Shown here piece after piece: positions 30,359 to 37,698 of a stretch of 37,698 nt of DNA; the stretch's first letter is position 1; each line of letters opens with the position of its first letter. This stretch comes from Streptomyces lydicus. Lineage in GTDB: Bacteria; Actinomycetota; Actinomycetes; Streptomycetales; Streptomycetaceae. The DNA lies in NCBI RefSeq assembly GCF_000717345.1, contig NZ_JNZA01000054.1, positions 1 to 37,698 on the forward strand, given 5' to 3'. The notes beneath the pieces were generated by a model, which was not told the DNA's origin, did not search any database, and worked only from the letters and a program-made list of their open reading frames with translations. The position numbers and the translations under genes are program-made.

Positions 30359-31672
30359 ATGCGCTCCAACATCCGTCGTTCCATCGTCGTCGCCGCTGCC
30401 GCCACCGGCCTGTGGGCCCTCGGTTCCGTCGCCGCCAACGCCGCCGAGCTGCCCGTCTCCTCGGACCTGCCCAGCACCGGCACGGTGACCGGGGCCACCC
30501 AGCAGCTGCCCACCGGTGACGTCGCCGGCACCGCCACCAAGACGGTCAAGAAGGTCGCCGGCACCGCGCAGAAGACGGTGGGCGGCGTGGCCGGCAAGGC
30601 GACCGGTGCCCTCGGCGGCGTGTCGACCCAGAACCTGCCCACCGGCAAGCTGCCGCAGCTCGGCGACGCCACCGGCGCCGTGGACGGTGCGAAGAAGCTG
30701 CTGGGCGGCGCGGACCTGCCGAAGACCGGCCAGGTCCAGAAGGCCGTCGACCCGAAGAAGGCCAAGAAGGTCACCAAGGCCGTCAAGAAGGCCGTCAAGG
30801 TCGCCAAGGGCGCCGGCCTCGGCAAGCTCTCGGACGGCACGGTGCCCTCCGTTCCGTCGCTGCCCGCGACCCCGGGCGTCCCCGCCGCCAACCTGCCCGG
30901 CGGCCTGCCCACGCTGCCCAAGGCCCCCGCGCTGCCCAAGGCGCCCGGCTCCGCCGACAACCTGCTGGCCGGCCTCGCCGGTGCCGGCATCCGTCCCGAG
31001 CAGCTGACCCAGCAGGCCCAGGCCGCGCTGGCCACCGCCCGCCCGGTCGTCGACAACGCGGCCGCCGACGCGCTGCCGCCCGTCGCCCGGCGGATCGTCG
31101 TCAAGGTCGTGCCGGTCGCCCAGGGCGCGGCCGGCGGCGCCGGCCGGCTCGCCGGTGACGCGGCGACCCAGGCCACCCCGTTCGTGACCGTCGTCGGCGG
31201 CCAGGCGCAGCTGTTCGTGCAGGGTGCCGCCGGTGACGCGGTGCCGTTCGCGCAGGGCACGGCCACCGACGCGACCGCCTTCGTGCAGGGCAAGGCCACC
31301 GACGCGGTGCCGTTCGCGCAGGGCAAGGCCGCCGACGCCGTGGCGTTCGGCCAGGGTGCGGCGGCCGACGCCGCCCCGTTCGCCAAGGGCCTGGCCACCG
31401 TCGTCGTGACCGACGGCAAGGGCACCGCCACCAAGGCCGTCGCCGGCGTGCAGAGCGCGACCCCGGTCCCGGCCCTGCCCGCGACCCCGGCCGTGCCGTC
31501 GGTGCCCTCCGTGCCCTCGGTGCCCTCCGTGCCGGCCGTGCCCGCCGTCCCGGCCCACCTGACCGACGCCGTCGCCGTCCCGGCCGTGCCCGCCGACCTG
31601 GCCAAGCTCACCAACGCCGCCAACGTCCCGGCCCTGCCGGTCCTCCCGGCCCTCCCCGTCCAGGGCATCTGA
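30359..31672 (+). CDS. Secreted protein with 11-residue amphipathic repeats
   Basis: The protein has 437 residues; ATG 30359 follows GAAGGAC. The signal peptide is RRSIVVAAAATGLWALGSVA with cleavage near ANA-AE. The mature protein has three low-complexity zones: a Lys/Thr/Val/Gly zone (TKTVKKVAGTAQKTVGGVAG, then KKAKKVTKAVKKAVKVAK); about five tandem 11-residue repeats (~residues 285-345) of the form FxQGxAxDAxP/A; and a Pro/Val-rich tail (VPSVPSVPSVPAVPAVPA). The 11-residue pattern suggests amphipathic helices like those of LEA or apolipoprotein-type proteins; that is an inference. There is no catalytic motif and no LPxTG anchor. It is highly biased in codons and composition, probably well expressed. 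Confidence 0.85.
   Translation: MRSNIRRSIVVAAAATGLWALGSVAANAAELPVSSDLPSTGTVTGATQQLPTGDVAGTATKTVKKVAGTAQKTVGGVAGKATGALGGVSTQNLPTGKLPQLGDATGAVDGAKKLLGGADLPKTGQVQKAVDPKKAKKVTKAVKKAVKVAKGAGLGKLSDGTVPSVPSLPATPGVPAANLPGGLPTLPKAPALPKAPGSADNLLAGLAGAGIRPEQLTQQAQAALATARPVVDNAAADALPPVARRIVVKVVPVAQGAAGGAGRLAGDAATQATPFVTVVGGQAQLFVQGAAGDAVPFAQGTATDATAFVQGKATDAVPFAQGKAADAVAFGQGAAADAAPFAKGLATVVVTDGKGTATKAVAGVQSATPVPALPATPAVPSVPSVPSVPSVPAVPAVPAHLTDAVAVPAVPADLAKLTNAANVPALPVLPALPVQGI
31205..31400. repeat. 33-bp tandem repeats in secreted-protein gene
   Basis: Successive units encode FVQGAAGDAVP, FAQGTATDATA, FVQGKATDAVP, FAQGKAADAVA and FGQGAAADAAP. The period of 11 residues is exact. Confidence 0.9.
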
Positions 31673-31728
31673 GCCCTCAGGACGCACCACCGGCGCGTCG
31701 GCCGCGGCGGCGGCCGACACAGCACCGG

Positions 31729-31786
31729 AACACCATGAACAGCCGGGCGGACCTCTGTGGGGGAGGGCCGCCCGGCCTTGGTGTTT
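31729..31786. terminator. Large hairpin terminator after secreted-protein gene
   Basis: Outer arms AACACCA / TTGGTGTT enclose an inner stem GCCGGGCGGACCT / AGGGCCGCCCGGC with one mismatch. It lies 57 bp after the stop. Confidence 0.7.
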
Positions 31787-31797
31787 CCACGGCCGGA

Positions 31798-31869
31798 CGG
31801 GCCCGCACAGCGCCGGGCCCGCATGCCGCCGGACTCGCACAGAACCGGGCCCGCATATCGCCGGGCCCG
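31798..31869. repeat. 4.5 tandem copies of a 16-bp unit
   Basis: Units at 31798, 31814, 31830, 31846 and 31862 (partial) share the frame CGGGCCCGCA. The third unit is the most diverged. The unit core CGGGCCCG is itself palindromic. Confidence 0.85.
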
Positions 31870-31886
31870 TCTCCGTATACGGAGAC
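31869..31886. promoter_or_regulatory. 18-bp perfect palindrome upstream of sucC
   Basis: GTCTCCGTATACGGAGAC is fully symmetric, without a loop, directly after the tandem repeats and about 310 bp before sucC. It resembles an operator of a TetR-like or other dimeric regulator. Confidence 0.55.
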
Positions 31887-31989
31887 ATATGCGCCGGCAT
31901 TCCCCGCCCCTCGGTAAGCACGCAACGACGTCGGAAAACCGCCGACAACATGCGGAAATCACGGAGAGGCGTAACTTGGCCAAAAGATC

Positions 31990-32005
31990 TGTGACCGTAA
32001 TCACC
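31990..32005 (+). promoter_or_regulatory. CRP-like binding site upstream of sucC
   Basis: TGTGACCGTAATCACC fits TGTGA-N6-TCACA at nine of ten positions. A weaker TGTGATCTGCG half-site begins at 32014. Streptomyces Crp binds related sequences. Confidence 0.5.
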
Positions 32006-32199
32006 GCTGGAGTGTGATCTGCGATTTAGGGCCTCAGGTCCTGCGGCGATAACCTGCGAGACGGACATGCCGCGTATCCGGTCACCGTGTACGCCTCCCC
32101 TGTGACAGCGCCGTCACGTTGCCCTTCGCGGCACGCCCATCGCAGACGAACGAACCGCGATCACTACGGCGATTCTGAGAAGACAAGGGACGGACGCGC

Positions 32200-33378
32200 G
32201 TGGACCTGTTCGAGTACCAGGCGAGGGACCTCTTCGCCAAGCACGGTGTACCGGTGCTGGCCGGTGAAGTCATCGACACGCCTGAGGCAGCCCGCGAGGC
32301 GACCGAGCGGCTGGGCGGCAAGTCCGTCGTCAAGGCGCAGGTGAAGGTCGGCGGCCGTGGCAAGGCCGGCGGCGTCAAGCTGGCCGGAACCCCCGACGAG
32401 GCCGTCGCCCGCGCGACGGACATCCTCGGCATGGACATCAAGGGCCACACGGTCCACAAGGTGATGATCGCCGAGACCGCGCCGGAGATCCTCGAGGAGT
32501 ACTACGTCTCGTACCTCCTCGACCGCACCAACCGCACCTTCCTGGCCATGGCCTCGGTCGCCGGTGGCATGGACATCGAGGAGGTCGCCGCGACGACCCC
32601 CGAGAAGCTCGCCAAGGTCCCGGTCGACGCCAACGAGGGCGTCAGCATCGAGAAGGCCCGCGAGATCGTCGCCCAGGCCCAGTTCCCGGCCGAGGTCGCC
32701 GAGAAGGTCGCCGAGGTCATGGTGACCCTGTGGAAGACCTTCATCGCCGAGGACGCGCTCCTCGTCGAGGTCAACCCGCTCGCCAAGGTGGCCAACGGCG
32801 ACGTCATCGCCCTGGACGGCAAGGTGTCCCTGGACGCCAACGCCGAGTTCCGCCAGCCGGAGCACGAGGCGCTGGAGGACAAGGACGCGGCCAACCCGCT
32901 CGAGGCCGCGGCCAAGGCGAAGGGCCTGAACTACGTCAAGCTCGACGGCCAGGTCGGCATCATCGGCAACGGCGCGGGCCTCGTCATGAGCACCCTCGAC
33001 GTCGTCGCCTACGCCGGTGAGAACCACGACAACGTCAAGCCCGCCAACTTCCTCGACATCGGTGGCGGCGCCTCCGCCGAGGTCATGGCGAACGGCCTGG
33101 AGATCATCCTCGGCGACCCGGACGTCAAGTCCGTGTTCGTCAACGTCTTCGGCGGCATCACCGCCTGTGACGAGGTCGCCAAGGGCATCGTCCAGGCCCT
33201 GGAGCTGCTCAAGTCCAAGGGCGAGGACGTCAACAAGCCCCTGGTTGTGCGCCTCGACGGCAACAACGCGGAGCTGGGTCGTCAGATCCTGTCGGACGCC
33301 AACCACCCGCTGGTCCAGCGCGTGGACACCATGGACGGCGCGGCCGACAAGGCCGCCGAGCTGGCTGCTGCTAAGTAA
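32200..33378 (+). CDS. sucC: Succinyl-CoA synthetase (ADP-forming), beta subunit
   Basis: The protein has 392 residues, the usual length. GTG 32200 begins the conserved [17 protein letters not shown]-terminus, with AAGGGACGGA upstream. The ATP-grasp fold is visible: [16 protein letters not shown] (nucleotide-binding lysines), [20 protein letters not shown] (metal-binding region) and [20 protein letters not shown] and [14 protein letters not shown] lie in the C-terminal domain that forms the CoA ligase interface. It makes ATP (or GTP) and succinate from succinyl-CoA in the TCA cycle together with SucD, encoded 23 bp downstream. Confidence 0.98.
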   Translation: MDLFEYQARDLFAKHGVPVLAGEVIDTPEAAREATERLGGKSVVKAQVKVGGRGKAGGVKLAGTPDEAVARATDILGMDIKGHTVHKVMIAETAPEILEEYYVSYLLDRTNRTFLAMASVAGGMDIEEVAATTPEKLAKVPVDANEGVSIEKAREIVAQAQFPAEVAEKVAEVMVTLWKTFIAEDALLVEVNPLAKVANGDVIALDGKVSLDANAEFRQPEHEALEDKDAANPLEAAAKAKGLNYVKLDGQVGIIGNGAGLVMSTLDVVAYAGENHDNVKPANFLDIGGGASAEVMANGLEIILGDPDVKSVFVNVFGGITACDEVAKGIVQALELLKSKGEDVNKPLVVRLDGNNAELGRQILSDANHPLVQRVDTMDGAADKAAELAAAK

Positions 33379-33401
33379 GAGGGACGAGGACACTAACCAC
33401 C

Positions 33402-34286
33402 ATGGCTATCTTCCTGACCAAGGAAAGCAAGGTCATCGTCCAGGGCATGACCGGTGCCACTGGCATGAAGCACACCAAGCTGATGCTCGGTGACGGCACC
33501 AACATCGTCGGCGGTGTCAACCCGCGCAAGGCCGGCACCTCCGTCGACTTCGACGGCACCGACGTCCCGGTCTTCGGCTCCGTCAAGGAAGCGATGGAGA
33601 AGACGGGCGCCGACGTCTCCGTCCTCTTCGTGCCGCCGGCCTTCGCCAAGGCCGCCGTCGTCGAGGCGATCGACGCCGAGATCCCGCTGGCCGTCGTGAT
33701 CACCGAGGGCATCGCCGTCCACGACTCCGCCGCCTTCTGGGCGTACGCGAAGTCCAAGGGCAACAAGACCCGCATCATCGGCCCGAACTGCCCCGGCCTG
33801 ATCACCCCCGGCCAGTCCAACGCCGGCATCATCCCGGGCGACATCACCAAGCCCGGCCGCATCGGCCTGGTGTCGAAGTCCGGCACGCTGACCTACCAGA
33901 TGATGTACGAGCTCCGTGACATCGGCTTCTCCTCGGCCGTCGGCATCGGTGGCGACCCGGTCATCGGCACCACCCACATCGACGCCCTCGCGGCGTTCGA
34001 GGCGGACCCCGACACCGACCTGATCGTCATGATCGGCGAGATCGGCGGCGACGCCGAGGAGCGTGCGGCCGACTTCATCAAGGCCAACGTCTCCAAGCCG
34101 GTCGTCGGCTACGTCGCGGGCTTCACCGCGCCCGAGGGCAAGACCATGGGCCACGCCGGCGCCATCGTCTCCGGCTCCTCCGGCACCGCCCAGGCGAAGA
34201 AGGAGGCCCTCGAGGCCGCCGGCGTCAAGGTCGGCAAGACCCCGTCGGAGACCGCGCGCCTGGCCCGCGAGATCCTCGTCGGCTGA
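33402..34286 (+). CDS. sucD: Succinyl-CoA synthetase (ADP-forming), alpha subunit
   Basis: The protein has 294 residues; ATG 33402 follows GACGAGGAC. The CoA-binding Rossmann part reads [18 protein letters not shown] and [19 protein letters not shown] and [11 protein letters not shown] match the ligase domain. The phosphohistidine lies in [12 protein letters not shown]. It pairs with SucC in one operon and is followed by a strong terminator. Confidence 0.98.
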   Translation: MAIFLTKESKVIVQGMTGATGMKHTKLMLGDGTNIVGGVNPRKAGTSVDFDGTDVPVFGSVKEAMEKTGADVSVLFVPPAFAKAAVVEAIDAEIPLAVVITEGIAVHDSAAFWAYAKSKGNKTRIIGPNCPGLITPGQSNAGIIPGDITKPGRIGLVSKSGTLTYQMMYELRDIGFSSAVGIGGDPVIGTTHIDALAAFEADPDTDLIVMIGEIGGDAEERAADFIKANVSKPVVGYVAGFTAPEGKTMGHAGAIVSGSSGTAQAKKEALEAAGVKVGKTPSETARLAREILVG

Positions 34287-34346
34287 CCACCGCCTGCCGG
34301 CACGCACCGCCGGACCCGTCCTGCGGCGCAGTGCTGCCGTGCACAT

Positions 34347-34391
34347 ACGGACGCGGGCCCGTACCCCTCGTGGGTACGGGCCCGCGTCCGT
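34347..34391. terminator. Very strong hairpin terminator after sucD
   Basis: A perfect 20-bp stem (ACGGACGCGGGCCCGTACCC and its complement) closes a 5-nt loop CTCGT, 60 bp after the sucD stop. There is no U-tract. It faces the convergent sigma-like gene and may serve both strands. Confidence 0.9.
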
Positions 34392-34519
34392 TGTCGGGGG
34401 CCGGACGCCGCCCGGATCGCCCAACCGGGTGCGGATCGTGGGTAGTTACCGGGCTTACGGGGGCAGCGGGCCCGGCCCGGCGAGCGGCTCACTTTGCCAG
34501 GACTGATTCCTTTTGGGGC

Positions 34520-35464
34520 TCAGCGGGCTTCCGGGAGGAGACGGGCCTCGCGGGGCTGCACCGGTGCGTCCGACGCGGCGGGGGCGGTCACCAGGGGCCG
34601 CTGCCACGGCGGGGCCCCACGGTCCGGCGCGACGACCGCCACGGACAGCGTGACCAGCGCGAACAGACCCGTCAGAGCAAAGGTCACCCGGGTGAGCCGG
34701 CACGCGCTGCGCTCACTCTCGGCACGTAGCAGCGACGCGGCGGCGGGCAGTGCGGACGGTGTGGCTCCCGCAGGAGTGGCTGCTTGCGCGGCGGCTCCCT
34801 GCGGTGCGGCGGACGGTGCCACCTCCAACGACGCCGCCAACGCCGCCAGCCGGACCCGCACCACCTCACCCGGCCCGCACGCCCCGGCGCCCCCGTCCAG
34901 CATGGCCCCGTCCAGCTTGTCCTCGGCCGGATCCACGCCCCCCTTCTCCCCACGCGTCAGCTCGGCACGTGACGGCTCCCCACGCGTCAGCTCCGCGACT
35001 ACCCGCTCACGGGCGTGGGCGAGGCGGCCCGCGGCGGCCGGGGTGCTCGCCTCGACCTCGGTCGCGGCCTCGTACAACCCGAGCCCCACCCCGTCGTGCA
35101 GCACCAGCATCCGCCGGTACGGCGCGGGCAGGCCCAGCACCGCCGTCAGCAGCCCACGGTCCGCCGGCCCCACGGAGGGCGGCAGTTCCTGCGCCGTCCG
35201 GGCGGTCCGCAGCCAGGGCAGCAGCCGCTGCCACGGCGTCAGCGCGCACTCGTACACCGCCGCCCGCACCCATCCCGCCGGGTCCGGGTCCACCGCCACC
35301 TGAGGCCATCGCTGCCACGCCAGCCGGAAGCCGCGTGCCACGGCCCGCCGGGCCAGCTCGGGGCGGCCGGTGAGCAGGTACGCCTGCCGGGTCAGGCCGG
35401 CGGCGTGCCGGGAGTGCAGGTCGTCGAAGGCGGTGGCGGCCGGATTCTGCTCGCGCTGCGTCAT
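34520..35464 (-). CDS. Sigma-factor-like protein with C-terminal membrane helix
   Basis: The protein has 314 residues from ATG 35464; the ribosome binding site is weak (CTGGGT). Residues ~12-75 resemble the region-2 core of ECF sigma factors (LHSRHAAGLTRQAYLLTGRP, AWQRWPQVAVDPDPAGWVRA). Residues ~100-150 resemble region 4 (LPAPYRRMLVLHDGVGLGLYE, then EVEASTPAAAGRLAHAREVV-like sequence). The typical DNA-contact helix is poorly conserved. A ~100-residue linker with duplicated ELTRGE leads to one membrane helix (VTFALTGLFALVTLSVAVVA) and a short outer tail. This could be a membrane-tethered or degenerate sigma factor, or an ECF-derived regulator that no longer binds RNA polymerase. It is divergent from the DUF6350 gene. 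Confidence 0.75.
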   Translation of the reverse strand: MTQREQNPAATAFDDLHSRHAAGLTRQAYLLTGRPELARRAVARGFRLAWQRWPQVAVDPDPAGWVRAAVYECALTPWQRLLPWLRTARTAQELPPSVGPADRGLLTAVLGLPAPYRRMLVLHDGVGLGLYEAATEVEASTPAAAGRLAHARERVVAELTRGEPSRAELTRGEKGGVDPAEDKLDGAMLDGGAGACGPGEVVRVRLAALAASLEVAPSAAPQGAAAQAATPAGATPSALPAAASLLRAESERSACRLTRVTFALTGLFALVTLSVAVVAPDRGAPPWQRPLVTAPAASDAPVQPREARLLPEAR

Positions 35465-35583
35465 ACCCAGCAGTGTGGAAAAGGCGGCATCGCCGGAGCC
35501 GGCACGACACACACGGCATACGCGACACGTCGATCATTTGCCCAGTACACGGATGAAAAGGGTGTTGTTGGCAGCATGGCCGC

Positions 35584-37698
35584 GTGAGCCAGTTGACCGA
35601 CCGCGGCCCCACTCTCTCCTCGCACGGCCGGAACGCCGCCCGGCGCTCCTCGGCGATCGGCGCGGCCTTCGTCGGCGGGGTGACCGCCGCCGGCCTCGGC
35701 CTGGGCGCCCTGACGGTGGCCGTGCTGCTGCTCTGGGTCGCCTCCCCGTTCCCCGACAGCGGGCCCTCGCGGGCCCTCCACCTCGCCGCCGACCTGTGGC
35801 TGCTGGCGCACGGCGGCGACCTCGTACGCACCGCCACCCCCTCCGGCACCCCGGCGCCGGTCGCCGTCACCCCGCTGCTGCTGGCCGTACTCCCGGTCTG
35901 GCTGCTGCACCGCGCCGCCCGCCACACCCTGGCCACCGCCCCTGCCCCTGCCCCTGCCGACCCGGGCCGGCCCGGTAGGGGGCCGGGAGGTGCGGCGCCT
36001 GCTGCTGCCGCCCCTGATGGCGCCGGCGCGCGGGGGGCGGGACCGAGAGGCAGGGACGGTAGCCCGGGTGGGGGCCCTGCCGAGGCGGGCCCGGGAGGCA
36101 CGGGTCCGGTCGCGCTGCATACGGGAGGCGCGGGCCCGGCCGGGGCGGATACAGGGCATACGGATCAGGCCGGGACGACTGCGGGAAGCGCAAGCCCGCC
36201 CGGAGCCGTGCCGGGCCCCGGCACCGCCCCGCCACCCGCCCACCCGAGTGGCACCGCCGCCCCCGAAGCCGACGGCCGCGACGACGACACCACCCCCGGC
36301 CCCGCCGCCCCCCTACCTGCTGGCGCCACCTCAGGAGTGACCCTCCTAGGCGGAGGCACCGGCCTACGTGGTGACACCGGCCCACGGAGTAGTTTCGGCC
36401 CGAGGGCCGCCGACTCCACCACCCCGGCCGAGCCGGGACCCCGCACCCTCCTCGGCGCCCTGCTCACCGGCTATCTGCTGGTTGCGGCCGGCGTGCTGCT
36501 CTACACCTCGACCGGCCACCTGAACGCCGACCCGCTCAGCGTCCTGCTGTACGTACCGGGCACGGCCCTAGCCACCCTCGCCGTGACGACCTGGCACGTC
36601 CTCGGGCCGGCCGGCGCCGCCCTGCTCCCCGCCCGGCTCCGGCGAGCCGCGGCGAAGCTGCCGCACCGGGTACGCACCCGGCTCGGCGGCCCGCGCGCCG
36701 CCGCCGCACTGCAGGCCGCCGGCGTGGCCCTGCTCACTCTGCTCGTCGCCGGTGCGCTGCTCACCCTGCTCGCGCTCGGTCTGCACGCCGGCCGGGTCCG
36801 CCAGGACTTCCTCCAGCTCGCGCCCGACTGGGCGGGCCGCGCAACGGTCCTGCTGCTGTGTCTCTTCCTGCTGCCGAACGCGGCCGTCTGGGGTGCCGCC
36901 TACGGCCTCGGCCCCGGCTTCACCCTCGGCGCGGGCAGCACGATCGGCCCACTCGGCGCCTCCCCGCACCCCGTACCGCCCCCGCTGCCCCTCCTCGGCG
37001 CCCTGCCCGAGGCGGCCTCGGCCACCCCCGGCACCCCTCTGACCTGGACCGTCGCCCTGGTACCCCTCTGCGCGGGCGCCCTCCTGGCCCGCCACATCGC
37101 CCGCTGCGCCACGCCCACCCCACGTACACCCACTCCCCGTACGTCCACCGCGCCTACCTCCTCCCAGCCTGCGTCGCCTGCGTCCACCCCGCACACCTCC
37201 TCCCCACCTGCGTCCACCCCGCGTACGCCCACCCCTACGCCCACCCCGTGCAGGGCGTCGGCGCCCGGGACGGCGGTGTCCGGGACGGCGGTGTCCGGGA
37301 CGGCGGTGTCCGAGGCGGCGGGATCCGGTGCGGCGACAGGGGCAGGGGCCTGGCCCTGGTGGACGACGGCCTGCGTGGCGGGCCTGGCCGCCGCCGTCTG
37401 CGGCGCCCTGGTGGCGGCGCTCTCGGGCCTCGCCGGCGGCGCCCTGGGTAACGGCGCGCTCGCCGCCTTCGGCCCGAGTTGGTGGCGTACGGGCCTGGCG
37501 GCGGCGGGCTGGACGGCCCTGATCGGCATCCCCGGCGCGCTGGGAGCACGCGCCTGGCGCTTGCGGGTGGCGCGCACCGCCCGCGGCGGAACGGCGAGCC
37601 AAGAAGCAGGCCGTCATGAAGCAGGCCGTCAGGAGGCAGGGCAGGGGACGCCGGGGGAGGGCACCGGGGCGCGCGCGAAGGCGGGGCGGGGGGCGGGC
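35584..37698 (+). CDS. DUF6350-type polytopic membrane protein, cut by right edge
   Basis: The frame is open for 705 codons from GTG 35584 to the window end with no stop; an in-frame TGA at 35554 makes this the first possible start. Hydrophobic segments occur in four groups: residues ~25-55, ~95-115, ~295-420 ([20 protein letters not shown] and others), ~480-500, and ~600-660. Two long low-complexity insertions separate them: a Gly/Ala/Pro-rich stretch (~125-285) and a Thr/Pro/Ser-rich stretch (~515-590) that ends with GTAVS three times. This architecture matches DUF6350 proteins, which in Streptomyces precede purN. The function is unknown; transport or cell-wall assembly are guesses. The charged tail ([11 protein letters not shown]) suggests that the real C-terminus is near. 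Confidence 0.82.
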   Translation, partial: MSQLTDRGPTLSSHGRNAARRSSAIGAAFVGGVTAAGLGLGALTVAVLLLWVASPFPDSGPSRALHLAADLWLLAHGGDLVRTATPSGTPAPVAVTPLLLAVLPVWLLHRAARHTLATAPAPAPADPGRPGRGPGGAAPAAAAPDGAGARGAGPRGRDGSPGGGPAEAGPGGTGPVALHTGGAGPAGADTGHTDQAGTTAGSASPPGAVPGPGTAPPPAHPSGTAAPEADGRDDDTTPGPAAPLPAGATSGVTLLGGGTGLRGDTGPRSSFGPRAADSTTPAEPGPRTLLGALLTGYLLVAAGVLLYTSTGHLNADPLSVLLYVPGTALATLAVTTWHVLGPAGAALLPARLRRAAAKLPHRVRTRLGGPRAAAALQAAGVALLTLLVAGALLTLLALGLHAGRVRQDFLQLAPDWAGRATVLLLCLFLLPNAAVWGAAYGLGPGFTLGAGSTIGPLGASPHPVPPPLPLLGALPEAASATPGTPLTWTVALVPLCAGALLARHIARCATPTPRTPTPRTSTAPTSSQPASPASTPHTSSPPASTPRTPTPTPTPCRASAPGTAVSGTAVSGTAVSEAAGSGAATGAGAWPWWTTACVAGLAAAVCGALVAALSGLAGGALGNGALAAFGPSWWRTGLAAAGWTALIGIPGALGARAWRLRVARTARGGTASQEAGRHEAGRQEAGQGTPGEGTGARAKAGRGAG
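37266..37310. repeat. Three tandem 15-bp units in DUF6350 gene
   Basis: GGGACGGCGGTGTCC occurs three times in a row and encodes GTAVS each time, in a hydrophilic loop. A fourth, diverged unit follows. Confidence 0.85.

Larger units (their letters stand above)
31673..32199. other. 527-bp intergenic region upstream of sucC
   Basis: No coding region is supported. From left to right it holds a terminator (31729-31786), 16-bp tandem repeats (31798-31869), an 18-bp palindrome (31869-31886), an AT-richer stretch (about 31910-32030) with a CRP-like site, and the sucC leader. Short open frames across the repeats lack ribosome binding sites and normal codon use. Confidence 0.7.

Noticed and set aside
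31757..32017. Small open frame over the tandem repeats and palindrome upstream of sucC
   Set aside because: No ribosome binding site, abnormal codon use, and it is composed of repeat sequence.
1..37698. CRISPR arrays, insertion sequences, prophage genes, tRNA or rRNA genes, secondary-metabolite cluster
   Set aside because: No regularly spaced repeats with unique spacers, no transposase or integrase motifs, no RNA-gene signatures and no biosynthetic core enzymes were seen on either strand.

Overview
The window is high-GC actinobacterial chromosome, almost certainly Streptomyces or a close relative. The evidence is strong third-codon-position GC bias, GTG/TTG starts, frequent leaderless starts, and gene content and order that resemble (from memory) the S. 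coelicolor pcrA - M23 peptidase - icmB - sucCD neighbourhood. I see no insertion sequence, prophage, CRISPR array, tRNA or rRNA. The DNA looks like core chromosome, with some lineage-specific repeat-rich proteins.

Left part (1-11.0 kb): a truncated proline-rich membrane protein, a polytopic membrane protein with a C-terminal IPT/TIG-like domain, a DoxX-family protein and an NTF2/SnoaL-like protein. Next comes an envelope-stress cluster: a PspC/toast-rack membrane protein coupled to a small membrane protein, a divergent Ser/Thr kinase, a PspC-domain histidine kinase and a LuxR-type response regulator. An exported alpha/beta hydrolase follows. The PspC protein, PspC-kinase and regulator match the logic of LiaFSR / EsrISR three-component systems. 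Operator-like palindromes lie at 5385-5405 and 7423-7438.

Cell-wall and replication part (11.0-20.2 kb): two paralogous NlpC/P60 hydrolases flank a small membrane protein. Only the second carries a c-di-AMP (ydaO-yuaA) riboswitch, although both keep a similar promoter. Then come the UvrD-type helicase pcrA, an M23 endopeptidase with a long tyrosine-rich cytoplasmic region, and a lipase-like hydrolase.

Central part (20.5-29.2 kb): icmB (B12-binding small mutase subunit), then a five-gene divergent system. SWIM zinc-finger protein and DUF5691 are on the minus strand; MoxR-type AAA+ ATPase, DUF5682 and VWA protein are on the plus strand with overlapping stop/start codons. The divergent promoter region holds two back-to-back copies of the RecA-independent DNA-damage promoter motif (TTGTCRGTG-N8-TAnnnT, the PafBC-type promoter of mycobacteria). 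pcrA has a third copy. I infer that this poorly characterised ATPase/VWA/SWIM system belongs to a DNA-damage regulon; it is the most interesting item in the window.

Right part (29.2-37.7 kb): two exported repeat-rich proteins of unknown function, a 527-bp intergenic region (terminator, 16-bp tandem repeats, 18-bp perfect palindrome, CRP-like site), succinyl-CoA synthetase sucC-sucD with a strong 20-bp-stem terminator, a sigma-factor-like protein with a C-terminal membrane anchor, and a DUF6350-type polytopic membrane protein cut by the right edge.
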